Assembly (NCBI RefSeq): GCF_002213415.1 | Contig: NZ_NJGU01000004.1 | Span: 434,001 to 498,000, forward strand | Length of the DNA stretch: 64,000 nt | DNA from: Herbaspirillum robiniae | GTDB taxonomy: Bacteria; Pseudomonadota; Gammaproteobacteria; Burkholderiales; Burkholderiaceae_D | Direction of reading: 5' to 3' | Part shown: in pieces, positions 30,003-38,610 of the stretch | How positions within the stretch are numbered: the stretch's first letter is position 1 | Layout of the letters: every line of letters begins with the position of its first letter | Program-made: the position numbers and the translations under genes | The notes under the pieces: model-generated | Database searches by the model: none | What the model was told of the DNA's origin: nothing | Seen by the model: the letters and a program-made list of their open reading frames with translations, nothing else

Positions 30003-30989
30003 TCATTGCAACAATCCGCTTCCGGGTGGCGCCAGGCCGCTGGCCAGCACCGCCGCTGCCGAGCGCGTTTCCACGCCCAGTTTCACGAAGATGTGCTCCA
30101 GGTGCTTGTTCACCGTGCGCGGGCTCATGCCGAGGATGTCGGCGATGTCGCGGTTGGTCTTGCCTTTGCCCAGCCACATCAGCACGTCGTTCTCGCGCGG
30201 GGTGAGGCGATAGTCGTCGAGCGAGGAAGGCGAGGTGTCGTCGGCGCCCGCCGGCGCTGCGGCAGCGTGCTGTTTTTCTTCCAGCAGCAGGGTGATGCCG
30301 TGGCCTTGCCCGGCGGCGGAGACGGCGATGCTGAGCTCGGCGTCGCCGCGTCTTGCCACCAGCGGCGCGATGCCGTCGACGCTGCCGCCGCCCTGGCGCT
30401 GGCGCGCCAGGCCTTCGTTGAGCCAGCTTTGTACGGCCAGCGGCAGCTTGTGGCCGGACGATGCGCCGGCCACAGCCGGGAAATATTTCTCCAGCCACAG
30501 CGATGCCTTGCTGGTCTGCCACAGCGGCAGGCCGTTGCCGCCCATCACGATGGCCGCATGGGAGGCATGTTCGAGCGCGCCGCGCGCCTGCGACATCATG
30601 CGCGCGGTGCGGATGTGCGCGCCGATGCGCGCCACCACTTCCTGCGGCCGGATCGGCTTGGTGACGTAGTCGATGCCGCCGACCTCGAAGCCGCGCACCA
30701 CATGCTCGGTCTCCGAGAGGCCGGTCATGAACACTACCGGCACATGGCTCACGCTCTTGATCAGCTTGATGCGGCGACAGGTCTCGAAACCGTCGATGCC
30801 GGGCATCATGGCGTCCAGCAGGATCAGGTCGGGCGTGACGCAGTCCAGGCGCTCCAGCGCGCTGACGCCGTCGGTGGCGACCAGTACGATGTGGCCGCTC
30901 TCGTCGAGCGTGTCCGACAGCATGGCCAGGTTGTCGGGCATGTCGTCGACGATGAGCACCACGTGCCTATCGAACGTCGTTGAGATCAT
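30003..30989 (-). CDS. LuxR/NarL-type response regulator with extended middle
   Basis: 328 residues. The N-terminal receiver domain has acidic pocket VLIVDDMPDN (Asp15/16), phospho-acceptor Asp59 in LILLDAMMPG and YVTKPIRP. A ~110-residue middle follows (GALEHASHAAIVMGGNGLPL, then SIAVSAAGQGHGITLLLEE) that resembles a PAS-like linker. The C-terminus is a LuxR helix-turn-helix (LTPRENDVLMWLGKGKTNRD, then IADILGMSPRTVNKHLEHIF). Its start overlaps the end of the sensor kinase by 23 bp, so the two are coupled. The likely target is the divergent urt/amidase operon, whose control region carries 7-2-7 palindromes of the NarL type (inference). Confidence 0.9.
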   Translation of the reverse strand: MISTTFDRHVVLIVDDMPDNLAMLSDTLDESGHIVLVATDGVSALERLDCVTPDLILLDAMMPGIDGFETCRRIKLIKSVSHVPVVFMTGLSETEHVVRGFEVGGIDYVTKPIRPQEVVARIGAHIRTARMMSQARGALEHASHAAIVMGGNGLPLWQTSKASLWLEKYFPAVAGASSGHKLPLAVQSWLNEGLARQRQGGGSVDGIAPLVARRGDAELSIAVSAAGQGHGITLLLEEKQHAAAAPAGADDTSPSSLDDYRLTPRENDVLMWLGKGKTNRDIADILGMSPRTVNKHLEHIFVKLGVETRSAAAVLASGLAPPGSGLLQ

Positions 30990-33900
30990 GGCGGATCATC
31001 TCCTTGATGCGGGTCACATATTCGTTGAGGCGGAATTGCCTGACCAGTTGGCGCAGCTCGGTGGTGAAAGGCAGGTAGGCAGGATTTTGCCGTTCCATGT
31101 CGTCGAGCTGGCGCAGGATTTCCTTGGCGTAGCCGATTGCGCCCAGCTCCAGCAGGGCGCGCAGCTTCTTTTGCGCGGGCACCAGCATCAGCGGCTGTTC
31201 GGCCGGCGCGGGGGCGGCAGGCGCACTGGCTGCGGCAGCGTTGACCCAGTCCAGTTTGAGCTGTTGCTTGATCTTCGCCAGCAGTTCGCTGTAGGAGACC
31301 GGCTTGACGACGAAGTCGTTGTAGAGCGGCGTTTCGCTGCGCTCCAGCAGGTTCTCGAAGGCGTCGGCCGAGACGAAGATCACCGGCAGCTGCGCCAGCC
31401 CGCGTGCGCGGATGGCGCGGGCCACCGACCAGCCGTCCATCAGCGGCATGGCGATGTCGAGCAGCACCAGGTCGGGAACGCCGCGCGCGAGCTCCTCCAT
31501 GCAAGCGATGCCGCTGTCGGCCTCGGTCACGGCGAAGCCCAGCGGCAACAGCATCTCCCGCAGCAGGCGCCGCTGCGAGGCCTGGTCGTCGACCACCAGC
31601 ACGCGTCGCGCCGGGCCGGTGTATCCGCACATCTGGTCTTCCAGCTTCAGGCGCGGGCGCGGCACGTTGACTTCCGGCAGGTAGAGCTTCAGATGGAAGC
31701 TGCTGCCGCTGCCGACCTGGCTCTGCACCGACAATTCGCCGCCCATGATGTGGGTGAGCATGCGGCTGATGGCCAGGCCCAGTCCGGTGCCGATGTCTTC
31801 GCGCAGGTTGGCCGCGCTGCTGCGTTCGAAGGGCAGGAAGATGCGTTCCAGGTCGTCGTCGGCGATGCCGATGCCGGTGTCGATGATGTCGAACCAGGCG
31901 ATCTCGCGCGCGTAGCGCACGCGCACCGTGACGCCACCGCGGTCGGTGAACTTGACGGCGTTGCCCAGCAGGTTGATCAGGATCTGGCGCAGGCGCTTCT
32001 GGTCGGCATGCACGATCTGCGGGATACGGCCGGTCTTTTCGAAGCGAAAGCTCAGGCCCTTTTGCTCGGCCTGTGGCGCGAACATGCCCTCGATCTGCTC
32101 CAGCAATCCCGACAGCGCCACTTCGTCGGACGCCAGGCGCATCTTGCCGGCCTCGATCTTGGCGATGTCGAGCAGACCGTCGATCAGGCTCAGCAGGTGC
32201 TCGCCGCTGCGGCGGATGATGGCGATGGCTTCCTTGCGTGCCGGCGGAATGGTGGCGTCAACGTGCAGGATCTGCGCGTAGCCGAGGATGCTGTTCAACG
32301 GCGTGCGCAGTTCGTGGCTCATGCCGGCCACGAAACGGCTCTTGGCGAGGTTGGCCGATTCCGCCGCCTCCTTGGCGCGCTGCAGTTCGGCGTCGGTCTG
32401 CTTGTGCGCTTCGATCTCCTGCAGCAGCAGATTGGTCTGGCGTTCCGACTCCTCCTGCGCCACGGCCCGGCTCTCATTGGTCAACACCAGCCACCACGAC
32501 GCCACGCCCAGCAGTACCAGCAACGTGCAGAACAGCTTGATGAAGATGCCACGAATGGAGTCCGGTCCGCCCGGCGCGGCGCCGGAGATATCGGCCATCT
32601 GCTGGAAGTACAGCATCCACAGCACGATCGCCAGGCCGCCGGCCAGCACGCCGAACACGATCAGGTAGTGCCCGATGCGGGTATTGAGCTTGAGCGAGAA
32701 GCGCGCCGGAAGCAGGCTGCGCAGGGTCTGGAACAGCTGATTGGGCAGGCGCGCGGCCGGCGTCTTGCAGCGGTCGTTGCAGCGCGCATCCAGCGAGCAG
32801 CACAGCGAGCAGATGGTGCCCTGGTAGGCCGGGCAATGCGCCATGTCGGGCGTTTCGAAATGGTTGCCGCAGATTACGCACTCCAGTTGCCCATGTACGT
32901 GGCTGTGGCCTGAGAGCGTGTCGCGGCGGGCGATGTAGTAGCGACTCTTGGTCGCGACGGCGATCAGCGGCGCGCACAGCAGCGCCGTACCCAGTGCGAT
33001 GAAGGGCGCCATTGCCGCCGCCGTCCTGCCCAGTGCGCCCGACATCGCCACGGCCGAGAGAATGGAGGCGATCGCCATCGAGCCCACGCCGACCGGGTTG
33101 ACGTCGTACAGGTGGGCGCGCTTGAACTCGATGTGGCGCGGGCTCAGCTTGAGTGGCTTGTTGATCACCAGGTCCGACACCACCGCGCCTATCCATGAGA
33201 TCGCCACCAGGCTGTACAGCGCCAGCACGTGCTCGAGCGCGTTGAACACGCCCAGCTCCATCAGCAGCACCGCGATCAGCACATTGAACACCAGCCATAC
33301 CACGCGCCCCGGATGGCTGTGCGTCACCCGCGCAAAGAAGTTGGACCAGGCCAGCGAGCCGGCATAGGCGTTGGTGACGTTGATCTTGATCTGCGACACC
33401 ACCACGAACAGCACCACCGCGCCCAGCGCCAGCGCCGGGTTGGAGAAGACGTACTGGTAGCCGATCAGGTACATCTGGGTCGGCTCCACCGCCTTCGCCA
33501 TCGGCACTTCATGCTGGATCGCGAGAAAGGCCAGCAGCGCGCCGCCCAGCATCTTGGCGCCGCCCAGCAGGATCCAGCCGGGGCCGGCCAGCAGCAATGC
33601 GGTCCACCAGCGGCCGCGATTGGCGGCGGTCTTCTCCGGCAGGAAGCGCAGGAAGTCGACCTGTTCCCCGATCTGCGCAATCAGCGAGAAAGCCACCGTT
33701 GCGGCCGCGCCGAACAGCAGCAGGTTGAATGAGCTGCCTTCCTCGGCGCGGCCGGCGAAGGTGATCAGGTTGGCCAGGGCGTCCGGCTCCTTGTGCAGCA
33801 CGCAGATATAAGGCAGCGCCAGCAGCACGATCCACAGCGACTGCGTCCACATCTGCAGGCGGTTGATCAGCGTGATGCCGTAGGCCACCATCGGGATGAT

Positions 33901-34383
33901 GATCAGCGAGCACAGCACATAGCCGTAGACCAGCGGCAGGCCGAAGTAGATCTCGATGGCCTGGGCCATGATCGCCGCTTCCAGCGCGAAGAAGATGAAG
34001 GTGAAGGTGGCGTAGATCAGCGACGTGATGGTCGAGCCGATGTAGCCGAAGCCGGCGCCGCGCGTGAGCAGGTCCATGTCCACGCCGTAGCGGGCGGCGT
34101 AATAGCTGATCGGCAGGCCGGTCAGGAAGAACAGCACCACCACGCAGGCGATCGCCCAGAAGGTGTTGGTGAAACCATAACTCAGGGTGATGGCGCCGCT
34201 GATGGCCTCCAGCGCGAGGAAGGAGGTCGCGCCCAGCGCCGTGTTGGCCAGGCGGAACTCCGACCAGCGCCGGAACGAGCGCGGGGTATAGCGCAGCGCG
34301 TAGTCTTCCAGCGTCTCGTTGGCGACCCAGGTGTTGTAGTCGCGCCGGACTTTGACGATGCGTTGTGTGGCGGGGTTGGTCAC
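30967..34383 (-). CDS. NCS1 permease-like sensor fused to hybrid histidine kinase
   Basis: 1,138 residues from GTG 34383 (an upstream ATG at 34512 adds an Arg-rich stretch that does not look native). Residues ~1-480 are a full NCS1 cytosine/purine/hydantoin-type transporter (RRWSEFRLANTALGATSFLA, TRGAGFGYIGSTITSLIY, then many membrane helices). A Cys-rich stretch follows near 502-540 (LECVICGNHF, HCPAYQGTICSLCCSLDARC). Two more helices and a coiled coil lead to the HisKA domain (phospho-His690 in FVAGMSHELRTPLNS), HATPase (NLLGNAVKFTDRG, DTGIGIADDD, GTGLGLAIS) and a receiver domain (Asp976 in LVLLDIAMPLMDG). The transporter half probably senses or transports the inducer of the divergent amide operon, by analogy with CbrA. 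Confidence 0.92.
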   Translation of the reverse strand: MTNPATQRIVKVRRDYNTWVANETLEDYALRYTPRSFRRWSEFRLANTALGATSFLALEAISGAITLSYGFTNTFWAIACVVVLFFLTGLPISYYAARYGVDMDLLTRGAGFGYIGSTITSLIYATFTFIFFALEAAIMAQAIEIYFGLPLVYGYVLCSLIIIPMVAYGITLINRLQMWTQSLWIVLLALPYICVLHKEPDALANLITFAGRAEEGSSFNLLLFGAAATVAFSLIAQIGEQVDFLRFLPEKTAANRGRWWTALLLAGPGWILLGGAKMLGGALLAFLAIQHEVPMAKAVEPTQMYLIGYQYVFSNPALALGAVVLFVVVSQIKINVTNAYAGSLAWSNFFARVTHSHPGRVVWLVFNVLIAVLLMELGVFNALEHVLALYSLVAISWIGAVVSDLVINKPLKLSPRHIEFKRAHLYDVNPVGVGSMAIASILSAVAMSGALGRTAAAMAPFIALGTALLCAPLIAVATKSRYYIARRDTLSGHSHVHGQLECVICGNHFETPDMAHCPAYQGTICSLCCSLDARCNDRCKTPAARLPNQLFQTLRSLLPARFSLKLNTRIGHYLIVFGVLAGGLAIVLWMLYFQQMADISGAAPGGPDSIRGIFIKLFCTLLVLLGVASWWLVLTNESRAVAQEESERQTNLLLQEIEAHKQTDAELQRAKEAAESANLAKSRFVAGMSHELRTPLNSILGYAQILHVDATIPPARKEAIAIIRRSGEHLLSLIDGLLDIAKIEAGKMRLASDEVALSGLLEQIEGMFAPQAEQKGLSFRFEKTGRIPQIVHADQKRLRQILINLLGNAVKFTDRGGVTVRVRYAREIAWFDIIDTGIGIADDDLERIFLPFERSSAANLREDIGTGLGLAISRMLTHIMGGELSVQSQVGSGSSFHLKLYLPEVNVPRPRLKLEDQMCGYTGPARRVLVVDDQASQRRLLREMLLPLGFAVTEADSGIACMEELARGVPDLVLLDIAMPLMDGWSVARAIRARGLAQLPVIFVSADAFENLLERSETPLYNDFVVKPVSYSELLAKIKQQLKLDWVNAAAASAPAAPAPAEQPLMLVPAQKKLRALLELGAIGYAKEILRQLDDMERQNPAYLPFTTELRQLVRQFRLNEYVTRIKEMIRHDLNDVR

Positions 34384-34536
34384 ATAGTGCTCGCGTTGTT
34401 GTCGTTTTCCATCTGGCCGGGCGCGGCAATTGCGGCGGTTGCCGCAGCGCCGCTCCCATTCTGCGGGACAGCATCTGCGCAAGGCCGCGCTTGCTGCGCC
34501 TCTTGCAAGCAATTTTCAAACCAATCGGCGGGCGAC

Positions 34537-34560
34537 GGCATACGTCAAATGACGTATGCC
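34537..34560. promoter_or_regulatory. Perfect 24-bp palindrome, NarL-like 7-2-7 operator candidate
   Basis: Arms of 11 bp (34537-34547 and 34550-34560) around AA; the core is TACGTCA-AA-TGACGTA. Inverted heptamers with a 2-bp gap are the binding arrangement of NarL/LuxR-type regulators. It lies between the kinase start (34383) and urtA (34936). A near-copy follows at 34715-34730. Confidence 0.6.
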
Positions 34561-34697
34561 GCCACTCCCTTTTTCCGCGGTTTCACCAAAACGCGGCGGG
34601 CAGGCGGCTTGCGAACCCCTTGTCCGGTGCGCTCGCCGGTGCGCGCTGCACCAACAGGACGCCGCGCGTGTGCAAAACGTGTGCGTCCGGCCTGCCG

Positions 34698-34718
34698 CGT
34701 AACGGCCGGGCCGTTACG
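34698..34718. promoter_or_regulatory. Perfect palindrome overlapping the second operator candidate
   Basis: CGTAACGGCC-G-GGCCGTTACG, 10-bp arms around a central G. Its right end overlaps the start of the TACGTC motif at 34715. It may be a hairpin or a site for a separate regulator; nothing follows that would make it a terminator. Confidence 0.45.
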
Positions 34719-34730
34719 TCAAACAACGTA
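34715..34730. promoter_or_regulatory. Second 7-2-7 operator candidate
   Basis: TACGTCAAACAACGTA matches TACGTCAAATGACGTA (34541-34556) at 14 of 16 positions. It ends directly before a possible -35 at 34731, the position expected for an activator of urtA transcription. Confidence 0.5.
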
Positions 34731-34759
34731 TTGTTGCGCCGCATCGCCAAACCTATTCT
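34731..34759 (+). promoter_or_regulatory. Possible activator-dependent promoter of the urt operon
   Basis: TTGTTG at 34731-34736 and TATTCT at 34754-34759 are separated by 17 bp. Both hexamers are weak, as expected if the adjacent upstream palindrome binds an activator. It leaves a leader of about 170 bases before urtA in which no riboswitch-like fold was recognised. Confidence 0.3.
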
Positions 34760-34935
34760 TCGTCCCAGAACGAAAGGCAATGCGGTGCCGGCGAGCGCAG
34801 AGGGAGAACAGCTCGCATGCCTGCACGCAGCCTGCACTCGTTTCGACCGACCCGTTTTGTGTGCATGCGCGGCCGGTCCGGCAAGGCCACGATCGCTTCC
34901 TACAACGTCCAACAAAGCCTCGAAAGGAGTACCGC

Positions 34936-36192
34936 ATGTCGCACCGTTCCTCTTCCCGACCGCCTTCGTCCCAACGCCGCAAGATGCTGGCGGGCCTGGC
35001 CGCCGGTGCGGTTGCCGCCGCGCTGCCGGGCCTGGCCTCGGCGCAGCAGTTCCCGACCGCCAAGGTCAACACCACCAAGCTGGCCATCACCGACACGGAA
35101 GTCACCGTCGGCCAGTTGCATTCGGCCACCGGCACCATGGCCATCAGCGAAACCGGCTCGATCCAGGCCGAGCGCCTGGCGATCGACCAGATCAATTCGA
35201 TGGGCGGCATCCTCGGCCGCAAGATCAAGATCATCCAGGAAGACGGCGCCAGCGACTGGCCGACCTTCGCCGAAAAGGCCAAGAAGCTGCTGGAGAACGA
35301 CCGCGTCGCGGCCGTCTTCGGCTGCTGGACCTCGGCCTCGCGCAAGGCGGTGCTGCCGGTGTTCGAGAAGGACAACGGCCTGCTGTACTACCCGACCTTC
35401 TATGAAGGCCTGGAGCAGTCCAAGAACGTGTTCTATACCGGGCAGGAGGCGACGCAGCAGGTGCTGGCCGGGCTGAACTGGGTGGCCAAGGAAAAGAAGG
35501 CCAAGACCTTCTTCCTGGTCGGCTCCGACTACATCTGGCCGCGCACTTCCAACAAGATCGCGCGCAAGCACATCGAGAACGTGTTGAAGGGCTCGGTGGT
35601 GGGTGAGGAGTACTACCCGCTGGGCAACACCCAGTTCGGTTCGCTGATCAACAAGATCAAGCTGAAGAAGCCCGACGTCATCTTCGCCGACGTGGTCGGC
35701 GGCAGCAACGTGGCCTTCTACAAGCAGTTGAAGGCCGCCGGCGTCACCGCCAAGACCCAGAACCTGCTCACCATCTCGGTGACCGAGGATGAAATGCTGG
35801 GCATCGGCGGTGAGAACGTCGAGGGCTTCTTCGCCTCGATGAAATATTTCCAGAGCCTGGACAACGCCAACAACAAGAAATTCGTGGCTGAATTCAAGGC
35901 CAAGTTCGGCGCCAATTCGGTCATCGGCGACGTCACCCAGGCCGCCTACCTCGGCCCCTGGCTGTGGAAGGCAGCGGTCGAGAAGGCCGGCAGCTTCGAC
36001 GTCGACAAGGTGGTGGCGGCTTCGCCCGGCATCGAGCTGAAGACCGCGCCGGAAGGCTACGTCAAGGTCCACGAGAACCACCACCTGTGGAGCAAGACCC
36101 GCATCGGCGAGGCGCAGAAGGATGGCCAGTTCAAGGTCATCTACGAGTCCGACCTGATCGAGCCGAATCCTTTCCCCAAGGGCTATCAATAA
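34936..36192 (+). CDS. urtA: Urea/short-chain amide ABC transporter, substrate-binding protein
   Basis: 418 residues. ATG 34936 has a strong Shine-Dalgarno (AAAGGAG, 34923-34929); the frame is open far upstream only as a shadow. The N-terminus is a Tat-like signal (SQRRKMLAGLAAGAVAAALP, cleavage after ASAQQ). The mature part is a type I periplasmic binding protein of the UrtA/FmdD family: VTVGQLHSATGTMAISETGS, FGCWTSASRKAVLPVFEKDN, LYYPTFYEGLEQS, GSDYIWPRTSN. It delivers urea or small amides to UrtBCDE. Linkage to two amidases rather than urease makes short amides a plausible substrate. Confidence 0.93.
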   Translation: MSHRSSSRPPSSQRRKMLAGLAAGAVAAALPGLASAQQFPTAKVNTTKLAITDTEVTVGQLHSATGTMAISETGSIQAERLAIDQINSMGGILGRKIKIIQEDGASDWPTFAEKAKKLLENDRVAAVFGCWTSASRKAVLPVFEKDNGLLYYPTFYEGLEQSKNVFYTGQEATQQVLAGLNWVAKEKKAKTFFLVGSDYIWPRTSNKIARKHIENVLKGSVVGEEYYPLGNTQFGSLINKIKLKKPDVIFADVVGGSNVAFYKQLKAAGVTAKTQNLLTISVTEDEMLGIGGENVEGFFASMKYFQSLDNANNKKFVAEFKAKFGANSVIGDVTQAAYLGPWLWKAAVEKAGSFDVDKVVAASPGIELKTAPEGYVKVHENHHLWSKTRIGEAQKDGQFKVIYESDLIEPNPFPKGYQ

Positions 36193-36275
36193 GCCTGTAC
36201 GGCCATGGCATCCCCCAGTCTTGTTGGTGGCGTTCGCGTTCCCGGCCTTAGTGGCCGGGCGACGGACGACGCTGG

Positions 36276-36295
36276 ATCCCGGCCTGCGCCGGGAT
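36276..36295. repeat. REP-like hairpin between urtA and urtB
   Basis: ATCCCGGC-CTGC-GCCGGGAT inside the consensus CTGGATCC...GGATGACGG (36272-36300). The same outer ends with a different inner stem occur at 47111-47139, indicating a dispersed family. The 248-bp urtA-urtB gap has no gene. The hairpin may reduce read-through from the abundant binding-protein message. Confidence 0.65.
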
Positions 36296-36440
36296 GACGG
36301 AGGTGGGGCCGCGGCCATCGATCCGAGCAGCAAAGCGGCGGCGCCTGTTGTGACATGCGGGCGTTGCCGCCCCTCGGCTTGCCGGTGCGTGAGCCCGGCT
36401 TTTTTCGCTCCATCCTTCATCGCCCACGGCGGGAGTCAAC

Positions 36441-37358
36441 ATGGTTTCTCTATCCGAATTCGGCGCCATCTTCGCCATGCAGGGCTTCAACGGCCTCTCG
36501 GTGTTCTGCGTCCTGCTGCTGATGGCGCTGGGCCTGGCCATCATCTTCGGCCAGATGGGCGTGATCAACATGGCGCATGGCGAGTTCCTCACCATCGGCG
36601 CCTACATCACCTACCTGCTGTCGCACCTGACCACGACCTATGCGCCGGCGCTGCAGCCGTTCTACTTCTTCGCGGCGGTAGTGCTGTCCTTCGCGGTGGC
36701 CTATGGTGTGGGCTATCTCACCGAGCTGCTGCTGATCAGCCGCCTCTACAAGCGCCCGCTGGACACGCTGCTGGCGACCTGGGGCCTGTCGCTGGCGATG
36801 CAGCAGACCTTCCGTTCCATCTTCGGCGCCAAGGAAGTCAGCGCCACCTTGCCGGACTGGCTGCTGGGCTCGTTCAAGCCCACCGATGCCATCGACATCC
36901 CGATCAACGGCCTGTTCATGATGGGCCTGACGGTGCTGCTGACCGGCGCTATCTTCGTCCTGCTGTTTCGCTCGCGCTGGGGGCTGCAGGTGCGCGCCAC
37001 CATGCAGAACCGGGTCATGAGCGGGGCGGTGGGCATCAATACCCGCAAGGTCGACCGCACCACCTTCGCGCTCGGCTGCGGCGTGGCGGGCGTGGCCGGG
37101 GCGGCATTCACCACGATCGGTTCGACCGGTCCCACCAGCGGCTCGCTGTACATCGTCGACACCTTCCTGGTGGTGGTGTTCGGCGGCGCGCAGAGCCTGA
37201 TCGGCACCATCGCCTCGGCCTTCTCGATCGCCCAGACGCAATCCACGGCCGAGTTCTTCCTGACCGGCTCGATGGCCAAGGTGCTCACGCTGTCGGCGGT
37301 GATCCTGATCCTGATGCTGCGTCCGCAGGGGCTGTTCTCCAGCAAGGTGCGCAAGTGA
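36441..37358 (+). CDS. urtB: Urea/amide ABC transporter permease
   Basis: 305-residue LivH-type branched-chain permease with about eight hydrophobic helices. Motifs include MALGLAIIFGQMGVINMAHG near the N-terminus, LLATWGLSLAMQQTFRSIFG, and the EAA-like loop region AVGINTRKVDRTTFALGCGV. Length and the FGQMG(V/L)INMAHGE signature fit UrtB. It would form the membrane channel with UrtC. Confidence 0.94.
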   Translation: MVSLSEFGAIFAMQGFNGLSVFCVLLLMALGLAIIFGQMGVINMAHGEFLTIGAYITYLLSHLTTTYAPALQPFYFFAAVVLSFAVAYGVGYLTELLLISRLYKRPLDTLLATWGLSLAMQQTFRSIFGAKEVSATLPDWLLGSFKPTDAIDIPINGLFMMGLTVLLTGAIFVLLFRSRWGLQVRATMQNRVMSGAVGINTRKVDRTTFALGCGVAGVAGAAFTTIGSTGPTSGSLYIVDTFLVVVFGGAQSLIGTIASAFSIAQTQSTAEFFLTGSMAKVLTLSAVILILMLRPQGLFSSKVRK

Positions 37359-37407
37359 TGCCGGCGCCGGCGGTTTCTTCCCGACTTTCCCTCCGCGAGG
37401 TTCGACA

Positions 37408-38610
37408 ATGAATGCAGCGTATGAAAAATTATTGGGCGGCAGGTCCGGGTTGATCGGACTGGCGGTGATGGCGGCCCTGTTGCTGGTAGTGTTCCCGCTG
37501 GCGCTGGACATGTTCCGCCTCAACCTGGTGGGCAAGTATCTGTCCTACGCCTTCGTCGCTGTCGGCCTGGTGCTGTGCTGGGGCTACGGCGGCATCCTGA
37601 GCCTGGGGCAGGGCGTGTTCTTCGGCGTCGGCGGCTATTGCATGGCGATGTTCCTGAAGCTGGAGGCGTCCGACCCGGTCAGCACCAAGATCCAGTCCAC
37701 GCCAGGCATTCCCGACTTCATGGACTGGAACCAGCTGACCGAGTTGCCGGCCATGTGGCAGCCGTTCCACAGCTTCGGCTTCACCGTGCTGGCGGTGCTG
37801 GCGGTGCCTACGCTGCTGGCCTTCCTGATCGGCCTGGCGATGTTCAAGCGGCGCGTGGGGGATGTCTATTTTTCCATCGTCACGCAGGCCATCGCGGCGA
37901 TCCTGTCGATCCTGATCATCGGCCAGCAGGGCCTGACCGGCGGCGTCAACGGCATCACCGACCTCAAGACTTTGATGGGCTGGGACATCCGCACCGACAG
38001 CGCCAAGCTGATCCTGTACTTCGTCAATGCCGGCCTGCTGTTCGGCTGCATCCTGCTGGGCCGCTACATCCTGTCCTCCAAGCTCGGCCGCCTGCTGGTG
38101 GCAATGCGCGACAAGGAGGAGCGGGTGCGCTTCTCCGGCTACGACGTGGCCAGCTTCAAGGTGTTCGTGTTCTGCGTCGCAGCCATGTTCTCGGCCATCG
38201 GCGGCGCCATGTTCACGCTGCAGGTGGGCTTCATGTCGCCGTCCTTCGTGGGCATCGTGCCCTCCATCGAGATGGTGATCTACGCCGCGGTGGGCGGGCG
38301 CATGTCGCTGCTGGGGGCGGTCTACGGCACGCTGCTGGTGAACTTCGGCAAGACCTACTTCTCCGAGACCTTCCCTGAACTGTGGCTGTTCCTGATGGGC
38401 GGCCTGTTCATTGCGGTCGTCATGTATTTCCCCAACGGGCTGGCCGGGTTGTACCAGGCCCAGGGCAAGCGGCTGATGGCGCGCTTGCGCAGCAAGCCGG
38501 CGGCCGAGCCGGAGCCGGTCAGGCCCAAGGCGGCTTCGTCCAGGCCGGCCGTAACCGAAACCACTCGCGACGGCATCGAGCCCGGCGCCACCCTGGAGGC
38601 CAGCAAATGA
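37408..38610 (+). CDS. urtC: Urea/amide ABC transporter permease
   Basis: 400-residue LivM-type permease partner of UrtB. Features: LNLVGKYLSYAFVAVGLVLC, WGYGGILSLGQGVFFGVGGY, TQAIAAILSILIIGQQGLTG, and the conserved FKVFVFCVAAMFSAIGGAMF loop. UrtC proteins carry an insertion after the LGQG segment as seen here (SDPVSTKIQSTPGIPDFMDW). The ~50-residue C-terminal tail is Pro/Ala/Glu-rich and cytoplasmic. Stop overlaps urtD as ATGA. Confidence 0.94.
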   Translation: MNAAYEKLLGGRSGLIGLAVMAALLLVVFPLALDMFRLNLVGKYLSYAFVAVGLVLCWGYGGILSLGQGVFFGVGGYCMAMFLKLEASDPVSTKIQSTPGIPDFMDWNQLTELPAMWQPFHSFGFTVLAVLAVPTLLAFLIGLAMFKRRVGDVYFSIVTQAIAAILSILIIGQQGLTGGVNGITDLKTLMGWDIRTDSAKLILYFVNAGLLFGCILLGRYILSSKLGRLLVAMRDKEERVRFSGYDVASFKVFVFCVAAMFSAIGGAMFTLQVGFMSPSFVGIVPSIEMVIYAAVGGRMSLLGAVYGTLLVNFGKTYFSETFPELWLFLMGGLFIAVVMYFPNGLAGLYQAQGKRLMARLRSKPAAEPEPVRPKAASSRPAVTETTRDGIEPGATLEASK

